Shown here: piece by piece, positions 16,550-24,978 of the stretch
Position numbering within the stretch: the first letter of the stretch is position 1
How the letters are laid out: every line of letters starts with the position of its first letter
Origin: Nonomuraea ceibae
GTDB taxonomy: Bacteria > Actinomycetota > Actinomycetes > Streptosporangiales > Streptosporangiaceae
Direction: 5' to 3'
NCBI RefSeq assembly: GCF_019396325.1
Contig: NZ_JAHKRO010000102.1
Span: 1-33,886 of the forward strand
DNA: 33,886 bases
The notes under the pieces: generated by a model
What the model saw: only the letters and a program-made list of their open reading frames with translations
Told to the model about the DNA's origin: nothing
Databases searched by the model: none
Made by a program: the position numbers and the translations under genes

Positions 16550-17473
16550 TCAGCCCCGGGCGCGGGCCTTGCGCTCCTCGCGGCGGGCGACGAACCGGGC
16601 GGCCGTGGTCTCGGCCTTGGCCAGGAACGCGGCCAGCTCCTCGCGCGCCTGCTCGCCCTCGGGGCCGAGCCCGCCCTTGTCGAACACGCTCCACTGGCGC
16701 AGCACCGGCATGAGCACGTCGTCGAGGTGCAGGCGCAGGTCGTAGATGCCCTCGTGGGCGATCGTCATGGCCATCCGGGTGAAGCCGGCGATGTTGGAGC
16801 CGGGCATCTGGAAGGTGGTGACGACGTCGGTGACGGCCCGCATGGTCTGGTCCGGGTCCAGCTCGAAGGCGGCCTTGAGCAGGTTGCGGTAGAAGAGCAT
16901 GTGCAGGTTCTCGTCGGCGGCGATGCGGGCCAGCAGCCGCTCGCAGCCCTCCTCGCCGGAGGCCCTGCCGGTGTTGCGGTGCGCGATGCGGGTGGCCAGC
17001 TCCTGGAAGGAGACGTAGGCGAGCTGCTGCAGCATCGTGCCGTACTCGGTGACGAAGCCGCTCTGCATGTGCGACATGCGGGCCCGCTCCAGCGCGACGG
17101 GGTCGACCGCGCGGGTGACGGTCAGGTAGTCGCGGATCGCGGTGCCGTGGCGGTCCTCCTCGGCGGTCCAGCGGTGCACCCAGGTGCCCCACGCGCCGTC
17201 ACGCCCGAACGTGCTGGCGATCTCGTGGTGGTAGCTGGGCAGGTTGTCCTCGGTGAGGAGGTTGACGATGAGCGAAACGCGGGCGGGTTCCGGCAGCTTG
17301 GAGTCGCCCTCCTGCCAGGCCTGGCCGCCGTAGGGCCCGTCGAAGTCGCGCCCCTCGCTCCACGGGATGTACTCGTGCGGGAACCACTCCTTGGCCACTT
17401 TCTCGTGGCGGTCGAGTTCGCCGGCCACCACCGGCTCCAGCTCGTGCAGCAGCTGCGTCTGGGTCATCGCCAT
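16550..17473 (-). CDS. Soluble acyl-ACP desaturase (fatty acid desaturase type 2)
   Basis: This 307-residue diiron enzyme introduces a cis double bond into acyl-ACP. The iron ligands can be read directly: E75 (LLTEDNLPSY), E106 and H109 (EEDRHG), E158 (FQELATRIAH), and E188 and H191 (DENLHM). Length is close to other actinobacterial DesA-type proteins and shorter than plant stearoyl-ACP desaturases, which have a plastid peptide. The start could be ATG 17473 or 17464, and I choose the first since GAGAGGAT lies about 6 nt before it. It is the first gene of an operon with the UbiB-like kinase. A palindrome lies 24-35 bp upstream. Electron donor genes are not in the window. Confidence 0.93.
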   Translation of the reverse strand: MAMTQTQLLHELEPVVAGELDRHEKVAKEWFPHEYIPWSEGRDFDGPYGGQAWQEGDSKLPEPARVSLIVNLLTEDNLPSYHHEIASTFGRDGAWGTWVHRWTAEEDRHGTAIRDYLTVTRAVDPVALERARMSHMQSGFVTEYGTMLQQLAYVSFQELATRIAHRNTGRASGEEGCERLLARIAADENLHMLFYRNLLKAAFELDPDQTMRAVTDVVTTFQMPGSNIAGFTRMAMTIAHEGIYDLRLHLDDVLMPVLRQWSVFDKGGLGPEGEQAREELAAFLAKAETTAARFVARREERKARARG

Positions 17474-17496
17474 GCAAGGATCCTCTCCCTCAAGGT

Positions 17497-17508
17497 TACG
17501 GCACCGTA
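17497..17508. promoter_or_regulatory. Palindrome TACGGCACCGTA between desaturase and NUDIX genes
   Basis: The arms TACGG and CCGTA are perfect around a CA centre, with flanking GTTA and GGTTA extending a loose symmetry (17496-17512). It lies 24 bp upstream of the desaturase start in an 80-bp divergent region. Palindromes of this type in front of lipid genes are commonly TetR-family operators, and control of membrane desaturation is a reasonable guess. The binder is unknown. Confidence 0.5.
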
Positions 17509-17540
17509 GGTTAGATTACCGGAAGGACATACAGGTCAAA

Positions 17541-17546
17541 TAAGGT
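17541..17546 (+). promoter_or_regulatory. -10 element TAAGGT of a near-leaderless promoter (NUDIX gene)
   Basis: TAAGGT fits TANNNT and ends 7 nt before the ATG at 17554, so transcription would begin at the start codon. The same bases can be read as a Shine-Dalgarno sequence (AAGGTGGG), so the two readings compete. Confidence 0.4.
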
Positions 17547-17553
17547 GGGGCGT

Positions 17554-18003
17554 ATGCGGCCGAGCGTGCGAGGTGTCCTGCTCGACGACGACGAGCGCCT
17601 GGTGATCTTCCGGCGTACGGTGCCGGGCCGGGAGGTCTACTGGTCGGTGCCGGGCGGCCACGTGGAGCCCGGAGACGCGAGCCTGGAGCACACCCTCCAC
17701 CGCGAGCTGCTGGAGGAGCTCGGCGCCACCGTCTCCTCCGTCACGCCGCTGACGACGGTCAGCTATCCGTGGCAGGGCGGGGTCAAGACCCAGCACGTGT
17801 ACGGGTGCCGCCTGCTGTCGATGGACCCGGCGCTGCGGCACGGGCCGGAGTTCGAGGACCCGGCGCGCGGGGTGTACGAGGTGGAGCGGGTGCCGCTGCG
17901 GGAGGCGGAGATCACCTCCCGCCACCTCATCCCCGAGGCGGTGGCCGACTACCTGTCGGCGCACATCACGGCGCTGCCCCGGCTCATCGCCGGCTCCCGC
18001 TGA
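17554..18003 (+). CDS. NUDIX hydrolase
   Basis: This 149-residue protein hydrolyses nucleoside diphosphates linked to another moiety. The Nudix box is GGHVEPGDASLEHTLHRELL followed by EELGA (about residues 30-54). It has one extra residue and Asp-Ala in place of the first Glu of the consensus. This PGDASLE-type spelling is, as I recall, common in actinobacterial members, and the metal-binding REXXEE is intact. The ATG at 17554 is preferred over the GTG at 17545 by spacing to AAGGTGGG or to the -10 TAAGGT. It is divergent from the desaturase and convergent with the HAD-IIA gene. Substrate unknown. Confidence 0.88.
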   Translation: MRPSVRGVLLDDDERLVIFRRTVPGREVYWSVPGGHVEPGDASLEHTLHRELLEELGATVSSVTPLTTVSYPWQGGVKTQHVYGCRLLSMDPALRHGPEFEDPARGVYEVERVPLREAEITSRHLIPEAVADYLSAHITALPRLIAGSR

Positions 18004-18022
18004 CCCCCGGCTGACGCCGCCT

Positions 18023-18844
18023 TCAGCTCCCGGCGGGCTCGATCAGGTCGACGAGGTCGGCCACGGAGTCGACGATCAGCGACGGCCGGTAGGGGAAGCG
18101 GTCGACCTCGTGGCGCTGGGTGACGCCGGTGAGGACGAGGATGGTGAACAGGCCCGCCTCCATGCCGCAGACGATGTCGGTGTCCATCCGGTCGCCGATC
18201 ATGGCGGTGGTCTCGCTGTGGCCGCCGATCTCGTTGAGCGCGCTGCGCATCATGCGCGGGTTGGGCTTGCCGACGAAGTACGGCTCGACGCCGGTGGCGC
18301 GGGTGATCATGGCGGCGACGGCGCCGCACGCGGGCAGCGAGCCCTCGGTGGAGGGACCGATCGGGTCGGGGTTGGTGGCGATGAAGCGCGCGCCGGCCTC
18401 GATGAGCCGGACGGCCCGGGTGATCTGGGTGAAGCTGTAGGTGCGGGTCTCGCCGAGCACCACGTAGTCGGGGTCGAGGTCGGTGAGCACGTAGCCGGCG
18501 GCGTGCAGCGCGGTGGTCAGCCCGGCCTCGCCGATCACGTACGCGGAGCCGCCGGGCCGCTGGTCGTCCAGGAACTGGGCGGTGGCCAGCGCCGAGGTGT
18601 AGATCGAGTCGGCGGGCACGTCGAGCCCGGCCCCGGCCAGCCGGACCGACAGGTCGCGCTGGGTGTAGATGGAGTTGTTGGTCAGCACCCGGAAGCGTTT
18701 GCCCGACTCGCCGAGCCGCTTGATGAAGTCGTCGGCGCCGGGCACCGGCCGCCCCTCGTGGACCAGGACGCCGTCCATGTCGGACAGCCAGAAGTCGATC
18801 CGCTTACGCTCGGTCACGCGGCCATCGTACCGAGCGCGGCTCAT
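18023..18844 (-). CDS. HAD-IIA family sugar/nucleotide phosphatase (NagD-like)
   Basis: This 273-residue protein has motif I WLSDMDGVLVHEG (nucleophile and acid-base Asp, about residues 19-31), motif II VLTNNS, the IIA-type cap, Lys in YFVGKPNPRMM and motif IV MIGDRMDTDIVCG. This is the NagD/PNPase arrangement, which dephosphorylates nucleotides or sugar phosphates. ATG 18844 is chosen because GGGGGGAAAG precedes it. A GTG at 18817 (VTERKR) is possible. It is divergent from the M20 amidohydrolase with only 25-34 bp between starts, so the two promoters must overlap coding sequence or each other. Confidence 0.9.
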   Translation of the reverse strand: MSRARYDGRVTERKRIDFWLSDMDGVLVHEGRPVPGADDFIKRLGESGKRFRVLTNNSIYTQRDLSVRLAGAGLDVPADSIYTSALATAQFLDDQRPGGSAYVIGEAGLTTALHAAGYVLTDLDPDYVVLGETRTYSFTQITRAVRLIEAGARFIATNPDPIGPSTEGSLPACGAVAAMITRATGVEPYFVGKPNPRMMRSALNEIGGHSETTAMIGDRMDTDIVCGMEAGLFTILVLTGVTQRHEVDRFPYRPSLIVDSVADLVDLIEPAGS

Positions 18845-18878
18845 CGACTTTCCCCCCGGTACGTGAACAATGTTCTTC

Positions 18879-20114
18879 ATGTCGTTCACTGAATCCGCGC
18901 TGGACATGCGGGACGAACTCGTCCGCCTCCGTCACTCGCTGCACACCACGCCGGAGCTGGGGCTCATGCTGCCGCGCACCCAGGAGAAGGTGCTGGCGGC
19001 GCTCGACGGGCTGCCGCTGGAGATCACCCTCGGCACCCGGCTCAGCTCGGTCACGGCGGTGCTGCGGGGCGGGCGGCCGGGCCCGGCCGTCCTGCTGCGC
19101 GGTGACATGGACGCGCTGCCGGTCGCCGAGCGCAACGACCTGCCCTACCGCTCGCAGATCGCCGGCCAGATGCACGCGTGCGGCCACGACCTGCACACCG
19201 CGATGCTCGCCGGGGCGGCGCACCTGCTGAGCGCCCGCCGGGAGGAGCTCGCCGGGGACGTGATCTTCATGTTCCAGCCGGGCGAGGAGGGGCACGAGGG
19301 CGCCAAGCACATGATCGAGGAGGGCGTGCTCGACGCGGCGGGCGAGCGGCCGGTGGCGGCGTACGGGATGCATGTCGTCTCCTCAATGCTGCCGCTGGGG
19401 CTGTTCGCGTCGCGGCCGGGGCCGATCATGGCGGCGGCGGACGTGTTCCAGGTGACGGTCAAGGGGCGCGGCGGGCACGGCTCCAGCCCGCACCGGGCGC
19501 TGGACCCGATCCAGGCGGGCTGCGAGATGGTGGCGGCGATCCAGTCGATGGTGACGCGCACGTTCGACGTGTTCGACCCGGTGGTGGTGACGGTGGGCAG
19601 CTTCCACGGCGGCTCGGCCGACAACGTGATCCCGGACGAGGCGGTCTTCCAGGCGACGGTGCGCACGTTCAGCCCGGGCAACCGGACGCTGGTGAAGCGG
19701 CGGCTGGTGGAGGTCGTCGAGGGCGTGGCGGCGGCGCACGCACTGGGCGTGGAGACCTCCTTCGGCATGGGCTACCCGGTGACGGTGAACGACCCGGTGG
19801 AGGCCGGGTTCGCCGGGCGCACGGCCGACGGGCTGTTCGGGCCCGGCCGTTTCTTCGTCCCGCCGCAGCCGGTGATGGGGTCGGAGGACTTCTCGTACGT
19901 GCTGGAGGCGGTGCCGGGGGCGTTCGTGTTCCTGGGGGCGTGCCCGCCGGGGCTGGACCCGGCGACGGCGGCCTACAACCACTCGCCGGAGGCGCTGTTC
20001 GACGACGCGGTGCTGCCCGACGGGGCGGCGCTGTACGCCTCGCTGGCCCACGAGCGGCTGGCCCTGGCCGCCGCGGACCCGGCCGCCGCGGCCGATGCGG
20101 GCCTGGGCGGTTGA
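18879..20114 (+). CDS. M20 family metallo-amidohydrolase (hippurate hydrolase/IAA-amino acid hydrolase type)
   Basis: This 411-residue cytosolic zinc peptidase-like enzyme hydrolyses N-acyl amino acid amides. Metal-site motifs are GDMDALPV, HACGHDLHTAM, QPGEEGHEGAKHM (general-base Glu), GMHV and, near the C terminus, MGSEDFSYV and YNHSPE. The dimerisation domain lies mid-protein (GRGGHGSSPH). An ATG 9 bp upstream (18870) is also possible. It overlaps the following alcohol dehydrogenase gene by 20 bp. Typical substrates are N-acetyl or N-benzoyl amino acids, but the natural one is not predictable here. Confidence 0.92.
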   Translation: MSFTESALDMRDELVRLRHSLHTTPELGLMLPRTQEKVLAALDGLPLEITLGTRLSSVTAVLRGGRPGPAVLLRGDMDALPVAERNDLPYRSQIAGQMHACGHDLHTAMLAGAAHLLSARREELAGDVIFMFQPGEEGHEGAKHMIEEGVLDAAGERPVAAYGMHVVSSMLPLGLFASRPGPIMAAADVFQVTVKGRGGHGSSPHRALDPIQAGCEMVAAIQSMVTRTFDVFDPVVVTVGSFHGGSADNVIPDEAVFQATVRTFSPGNRTLVKRRLVEVVEGVAAAHALGVETSFGMGYPVTVNDPVEAGFAGRTADGLFGPGRFFVPPQPVMGSEDFSYVLEAVPGAFVFLGACPPGLDPATAAYNHSPEALFDDAVLPDGAALYASLAHERLALAAADPAAAADAGLGG

Positions 20115-21071
20115 CCGGCCCGGGCCGATGAGGTCCCGGCCGCTCGCGCTGGTCGAGCGGCCGGTTCCGGTGGCCGGGCCGGGCGAGGTGCTGGTGCGCG
20201 TGGAGGCGTGCGGGGTGTGCCGCACGGACCTGCACCTGGCCGAGGGCGACCTGCGGTCGAGGCGGCCGCTGACGGCGCCGGGCCACCAGGCGGTCGGCCG
20301 GGTGGTGCGGCCGGGAGGCGGCGACGGCGGGCGGGTCGGGGTGGCGTGGCTGCGCTCGACGTGCGGGCGCTGCCGCCAGTGCGCGCGCGGCCTGGAGAAC
20401 CTGTGCCCGGAGTCCGCCTACACGGGGTGGGACGCCGACGGCGGGTTCGCCGAGTACCTGACCGCTCCGGCCGCGTACGTGTACCCGCTGCCGGAGGACG
20501 CGCCCGCCGAGACGCTGGCGCCGCTGCTGTGCGCCGGCATCGTCGGCTACCGGGCGCTGCTGCGCTGCGACCTGCCCGAGGGCGGCAGGCTGGGCGTGTA
20601 CGGGTTCGCGCGTCGGCGCACCTGACCGCCCAGGCCGCGATCGCGCGCGGGGCGGTGGTGCACGTGGTGACCCGCTCGCCGGCGGCCCGCGCGCTGGCGC
20701 TGGAGCTGGGCGCGGCCTCGGCCGGCGACCGGCCGCCCGAGCCGCTGGACTCGGCCATCCTGTTCGCGCCCAGCGGAGACCTGGTGCCGGTGGCGCTGGA
20801 GGCGCTGGAGCGGGGCGGCACGCTGGCCGTCGCCGGCATCCACCTGACGGACGTCCCGCCGCTGGACTACGAGCGGCACCTGTTCCAGGAGCGCACGCTG
20901 CGCAGCGTCACGGCCAACACCCGCGCGGACGGGCGGGCGTATCTGGCGCTGGCGGCCGAGCGCCCGCCGGTCGTGAAAACCGTCCCGTACGCCTTCGAGG
21001 AGGCGGACCGGGCGCTCGCCGATCTGGCAACCGGGCAGGTCAGCGGTGCTGCCGTGCTCCGCATAGGCTGA
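20095..21071 (+). pseudogene. Zinc-dependent alcohol dehydrogenase, broken by a one-base frameshift
   Basis: Two adjoining frames together give one MDR-family alcohol dehydrogenase of about 325 residues. Frame 1 (20095-20625) has the catalytic zinc segment ACGVCRTDLH, GHQAVGRV (Gln where many have Glu), the structural zinc set CGRCRQCARGLENLC, and the start of the Rossmann fold, LGVYGF. It then misreads and stops at 20625. The other frame resumes at 20610 with ASAHLTAQAA and runs to 21071 (AAVLRIG). One G is missing near 20608: TTCGCGCGTCG stands where TTCGGCGCGTCG would restore the glycine-rich NAD(P) loop YGFGASAHL. This is a very recent mutation or a sequencing error, since both halves are otherwise well preserved. 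Its start overlaps the M20 gene by 20 bp. Confidence 0.88.
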
Positions 21072-21110
21072 TGGCCCCCGGGTGGAGACGAGCGCCATCC
21101 GAGCGGGTGA

Positions 21111-21125
21111 TGAAGGAAAGTTACA
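21111..21125 (+). promoter_or_regulatory. Operator-like element TGAAGGAAAGTTACA upstream of ABC importer
   Basis: This A/T-rich 15-mer differs at only 3 of 15 positions from TGAAAGATATTTACA at 28999-29013 between namZ and murQ. It lies 25 nt upstream of the -35 box. The right arm TTACA also occurs in RpiR-family operators such as HexR sites. MurR, the usual murQ regulator, is an RpiR protein, so an RpiR-type site is plausible though unproven. Confidence 0.45.
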
Positions 21126-21150
21126 TTAGCCTCACAACATCTGGAGATTA

Positions 21151-21179
21151 TTGACGCGCCCCCGGCGCGATCGTAGGGT
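21151..21179 (+). promoter_or_regulatory. Promoter of the ABC importer operon
   Basis: TTGACG (21151-21156) and TAGGGT (21174-21179) are separated by exactly 17 nt, an excellent match to the principal-sigma consensus of actinomycetes. Transcription would begin near 21186, giving a leader of about 45 nt before the ATG at 21231. Confidence 0.7.
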
Positions 21180-21230
21180 CCGGACAACCCCTACAGATCC
21201 TCAACAGGTTCGACACCCCCGGAGCGGCAG

Positions 21231-23063
21231 ATGAAGCGACTAGCAGCGGTAGTGGCGTTGCTGGGTCTTGCCACCGCCACAGCGTGCAGCGGCGGCGAAG
21301 GCACCACCAACACGTCAGGTTCGTCCGGCGGCGGTGGCGGCCTGTTCACCACGATCGACGTGAACCGGCCCGGCCTGGAGCCGTCGGCCCCGCCCAACCC
21401 GTACGCCCCCAAGGGCAACTCGTTCTCCGCCTTCAACTCGATGAAGCTCGGCTGGGTCAAGAACCACCTGACGGACCCGAACGTGGCGCTGCCGGGCCTG
21501 GCCGCGAGCTGGGAGATCGCCCCGGACAACTCCTCCATCACGCTGAAGCTCCAGCCCAACGCCAAGTGGTCCGACGGCAAGCCGGTCACCGCGCAGGACG
21601 TGCAGCTCTCCATCGGCATCGCCTACACCGTCGGCAGCACGGCCTTCGCCGTGACGCCCGGCGCGGCGGGCGCGGCCGGTGAGGTCACCGTGGTCGACGA
21701 CCAGACGCTGAAGATCACCCAGAACATGGACAACCCCAGTCCGAAGTTCGCGCGCGGCGTCCTCGACACCACGGTCGTGCCCGCGCACGTGTGGAGCAGC
21801 GTCCTGCCCGCCGACTTCTGGGACAAGATCAAGACCGCCCGCGGCGAGGGCGCCGACGCCGAGAAGGCCCGCGAGGAGATCACCGGCCTGGGCGAGAAGG
21901 TGCTCGCGTTCGCGCCGCAGAAGGACGTCTCGGCCGGCCCGTTCGTGCTGGAGCGGGTCAACCCCGGCGAGGCGCTGCTGGTCAAGAACAAGAACTTCTT
22001 CAACGCCGCCAACGTCGCGCCCGACCAGGTGAAGTTCCTCAACTACACCGGCAACGAGCAGATCTGGAACTACCTGACCTCCGGCAAGCTCGACCACTCC
22101 GGCTTCGTCGCCGCCCCCACCGACGTGATGAACCGCATCAAGGCGGCGCCGGGCAGCGAGGTCATCAAGGGCTACTCGCCGGTCGCCGTCGGCCTGGCGT
22201 TCAACCAGAGCAAGAAGCCGTACGACAACGTGCACGTGCGCCGCGGCCTGGCTCACCTGATCAACCGCGAGGAGGTCACGAAGGTCGCCTCGCCCGAGGG
22301 CGGCACCGCGGCCACCACGACCAGCGGCATCCACCAGAAGGCCGCCCAGGCCTGGATCCCCGAGACCGTCCCGCAGCTCGAGCCCTACGCTCCCGACCTG
22401 GCCAAGGCCGAGGAGGAGTTCAAGAAGGCCGGCCTGCAGAAGAAGGACGGCAAGTGGGCCCTGGCCGACGGCACGCCGTGGAAGGTCTCCATGCACGCGC
22501 CGTCCGGCTTCTCCGACTGGCTGTCGGCGCAGGAGAACATCAAGAGCCAGCTCATCAAGGGCGGCGTCGACGCCGAGGTCGTCACGACCACCGACTACCC
22601 GCTCTACCTGGAGGAGCTGGCCGCCGGCAAGTACGACGCGGGCTTCTGGCTGATGGCGCTCGGCCCCGCGCCGTACGACATCTTCCAGCGCCTCTACGGC
22701 GCCTCCAACGGCTGGACGAACGTCCAGGGCAAGGTGTCGCACTCCGCGCCCGGCAAGAACGGCAACTGGATGGGCGGCCCCGAGGAGATCGAGGTCGACG
22801 GCGAGAAGATCAACCCCGGTGAGCTGACCGGCGAGCTCAACTCGGCCACCGCCGAGGAGGCCAAGCCGATCATGGCCAAGCTGGCCAAGGCCGCCAACCA
22901 GGACCTGCCCGTCATCCAGCTCTGGGACTACGTCAACACCCAGTTCGTCAACAACAGCCGCTTCACCGGCTGGCCGCACGATGACGAGATCCTCCGCCTG
23001 GGCACCGGTGTGCTCGCCTCCGGTGTGTGGATCCAGGCTGGCATGATCAAGTCGAAGAAGTAA
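21231..23063 (+). CDS. ABC transporter substrate-binding lipoprotein (SBP_bac_5 family)
   Basis: This 610-residue extracytoplasmic lipoprotein starts with MKRLAAVVALLGLATATAC, a lipobox cleaved before Cys19, followed by a Gly/Ser/Thr linker. The rest is a family 5 solute-binding protein: LAASWEIAPDNSSITLKL, WSDGKPVTAQDV, FVLERVNPGEAL, and the central KKPYDNVHVRRGLAHLINRE. The family binds peptides, oligosaccharides and muropeptides. It heads a six-gene operon with two permeases, two ATPases and a GNAT protein. Its neighbours namZ, murQ and amiE suggest that the cargo is a MurNAc-containing muropeptide or disaccharide, by context only. It is the only exported protein of that cluster. Confidence 0.93.
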   Translation: MKRLAAVVALLGLATATACSGGEGTTNTSGSSGGGGGLFTTIDVNRPGLEPSAPPNPYAPKGNSFSAFNSMKLGWVKNHLTDPNVALPGLAASWEIAPDNSSITLKLQPNAKWSDGKPVTAQDVQLSIGIAYTVGSTAFAVTPGAAGAAGEVTVVDDQTLKITQNMDNPSPKFARGVLDTTVVPAHVWSSVLPADFWDKIKTARGEGADAEKAREEITGLGEKVLAFAPQKDVSAGPFVLERVNPGEALLVKNKNFFNAANVAPDQVKFLNYTGNEQIWNYLTSGKLDHSGFVAAPTDVMNRIKAAPGSEVIKGYSPVAVGLAFNQSKKPYDNVHVRRGLAHLINREEVTKVASPEGGTAATTTSGIHQKAAQAWIPETVPQLEPYAPDLAKAEEEFKKAGLQKKDGKWALADGTPWKVSMHAPSGFSDWLSAQENIKSQLIKGGVDAEVVTTTDYPLYLEELAAGKYDAGFWLMALGPAPYDIFQRLYGASNGWTNVQGKVSHSAPGKNGNWMGGPEEIEVDGEKINPGELTGELNSATAEEAKPIMAKLAKAANQDLPVIQLWDYVNTQFVNNSRFTGWPHDDEILRLGTGVLASGVWIQAGMIKSKK

Positions 23064-23066
23064 TCC

Positions 23067-24074
23067 ATGACGGTCATCGCACGCCGACTCGCGGGCCACC
23101 TGGCCCGCGGGTTCGTCATGATCCTCGTCGTCGCCACGATCAGCTTCTTCATCATCAACAACATCCCCGGCGACCCCCTGGCGGCCCGCTTCGAGAAGCT
23201 GGTCGAGCAGGGCATGTCGCCGGAGGCGGCGGCGCAGGCGGTCAAGGTGCTGTACGGCTTCCAGCCCGACGGCACGATGTGGCAGCAGTACGTCGACTAC
23301 ATGAGCGGGCTGCTCCGCCTCGACCTCGGCGAGTCCGTCACCAGGCCGGGCACCCCGGTGCTGGACGTCCTCGGCGAGAAGGCCAAGTGGACCGTTCTAC
23401 CGGTGCTGGCCGGGACGCTGCTGAGCTTCCTCGTCGGCATCATCCTCGGCGTCTACGCGGCCATCAAGCGCACCGGCAAGCTCGGCGACGCGCTGGCCAT
23501 CTCCGGCTCGCTCCTGCACGGCATCCCGCAGTACGTGCTCGCCATGCTGCTCGTGGTCATCTTCTCCACGCTCATCCCCCTGTTCCCCGCAGACGGGCCC
23601 GTGGACATCCTGTTCGAGCCGGGCTTCAACGCCGGCTACATCGGCTCGCTGGTCGAGCACGCAGTGCTGCCGGTCGTCACCTACGCGCTGTCGGCCTACG
23701 GCGGCTGGATCCTGGCGATGAAGTCCAGCGTGGTCACCGTGCTGGGCGACGACTTCATCCTGGCCAGTGAGCTGCGCGGGATGAAGCGCTCGATCGTCTT
23801 CCGCTACATCGCGCGCAACGCGATCCTGCCGCTGTTCACGATCCTGGCGCTCTCGCTCGGCCTGCTCATGGGCGGCGCGGTCTTCATCGAGAAGATCTTC
23901 AACTACCCGGGGCTCGGGCTGCTGCTCATCGACAGCGTCAACGAGCGCGACTACGCCACGATGGGCGGCGCGTTCCTGCTGATCACGGTCGCGGTCATCG
24001 TCGCCAACATCGTGGCCGACCTGTTCTACACGGTCATCGACCCGCGGGTGCGCGGCGGAGAGGAGGCGGCATGA
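23067..24074 (+). CDS. ABC importer permease, DppB/OppB type
   Basis: This 335-residue membrane protein has the usual six helices of the first permease: helix 1 at about 12-31 (FVMILVVATISFFIINNIPG, with the family NNIPGDP motif), an extracytoplasmic loop to about 105, then five helices. The ATPase-coupling EAA loop reads ASELRGMKRSIVFRYIARNA. It starts 3 nt after the binding-protein stop and overlaps the next permease by 4 bp (ATGA), so expression is tightly coupled. Confidence 0.92.
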   Translation: MTVIARRLAGHLARGFVMILVVATISFFIINNIPGDPLAARFEKLVEQGMSPEAAAQAVKVLYGFQPDGTMWQQYVDYMSGLLRLDLGESVTRPGTPVLDVLGEKAKWTVLPVLAGTLLSFLVGIILGVYAAIKRTGKLGDALAISGSLLHGIPQYVLAMLLVVIFSTLIPLFPADGPVDILFEPGFNAGYIGSLVEHAVLPVVTYALSAYGGWILAMKSSVVTVLGDDFILASELRGMKRSIVFRYIARNAILPLFTILALSLGLLMGGAVFIEKIFNYPGLGLLLIDSVNERDYATMGGAFLLITVAVIVANIVADLFYTVIDPRVRGGEEAA

Positions 24075-24976
24075 GCGCCACGCTCATCCCGGAGTCGGCG
24101 TCGGCCGCCGGGACCATGCGCCGCAACTTCTGGCGCGGCGTGTGGCGGGTGATGAAGCGCAAGCCGAGCCGGATGGCCGGGGTGGTCATCGTCGTCGGCT
24201 TCGCCTTCATGGGCGTGTTCGGGCCGATGTTCTACCCCGACCACCTGCCGGGCGACATCAACCAGATCACCAAGCCGCCGAGCTGGGAGCACTGGTTCGG
24301 CACCGACCCGCAGGGCCGCGACGTGCTCGCGCTGGTCATCACCGGCTCGCGGTACGTGCTGCTGTGCGCGGCGGTGACCGCGGTCATCACGGTCGTCGCC
24401 GGCACCGCGATCGGGCTGTTCTCCGGCTTCAAGCGGGGCCGCTGGGACACCGTGCTCATGCGGATCACCGACATGAAGCTCACCATCCCCGGCCTGCCGC
24501 TGCTGCTGGTGCTGGCGACCGTGTGGAAGTTCGGCAGCCCGATGCAGATGGGCCTGGTGCTCGGCCTGCTCGGCTGGGGCGGCGTGGCCCGGGCGGTGCG
24601 CGCGCAGACGCTGTCGCTGCGTGAGCGCGGCTTCATCGAGGCGGCGCGCGGGCTGGGCCTGTCCACGACGCACATCGTGAGCAAGGAACTGCTGCCCAGC
24701 ATGGCCCCGTACATCGCGATGAACATGCTCATCTCGGTGACCGGAGCCGTCTACGCCCAGGTGGGCCTGTTCTTCCTCGGCGTCCTGCCGTACGAGTCGG
24801 ACAACTGGGGCGTGATGCTCAACCTGGCCGTGTTCCAGGCGGGCGCCATGATCCAGCCGAACGCGCTCGGCTACCTGCTGGCGCCGCTGCTGGCGATCCT
24901 GCTGCTCACGCTCGGCATCGTGCTCGTGGTCGACGCCATGGACGAGATCTTCAACCCCCGGCTGCGTGAGGAGTAG
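24071..24976 (+). CDS. ABC importer permease, DppC/OppC type
   Basis: This 301-residue second permease has an N-terminal OppC_N segment with helix 1 at about 37-55 and the signature HWFGTDPQGRDVLALVI. Five further helices follow, with the coupling loop FIEAARGLGLSTTHIVSKEL. It pairs with the preceding permease to form the membrane channel. Its ATG overlaps the upstream stop by 4 bp, and the first ATPase starts 2 nt after its own stop. Confidence 0.92.
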   Translation: MSATLIPESASAAGTMRRNFWRGVWRVMKRKPSRMAGVVIVVGFAFMGVFGPMFYPDHLPGDINQITKPPSWEHWFGTDPQGRDVLALVITGSRYVLLCAAVTAVITVVAGTAIGLFSGFKRGRWDTVLMRITDMKLTIPGLPLLLVLATVWKFGSPMQMGLVLGLLGWGGVARAVRAQTLSLRERGFIEAARGLGLSTTHIVSKELLPSMAPYIAMNMLISVTGAVYAQVGLFFLGVLPYESDNWGVMLNLAVFQAGAMIQPNALGYLLAPLLAILLLTLGIVLVVDAMDEIFNPRLREE

Positions 24977-24978
24977 CA

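Noticed and set aside
18865..18875. LexA (SOS) box-like GAACAATGTTC at the M20 start
   Set aside because: The actinobacterial SOS box needs GAAC-N4-GTTC and this has three central bases. It also overlaps the possible ATG at 18870, and neither neighbour is a repair gene.
18863..18889. Inverted repeat GTGAAC/GTTCAC in the HAD-IIA/M20 divergent gap
   Set aside because: Arms are only 6 bp, with a 15-nt spacer, and lie partly inside the M20 gene. This is near what chance gives.
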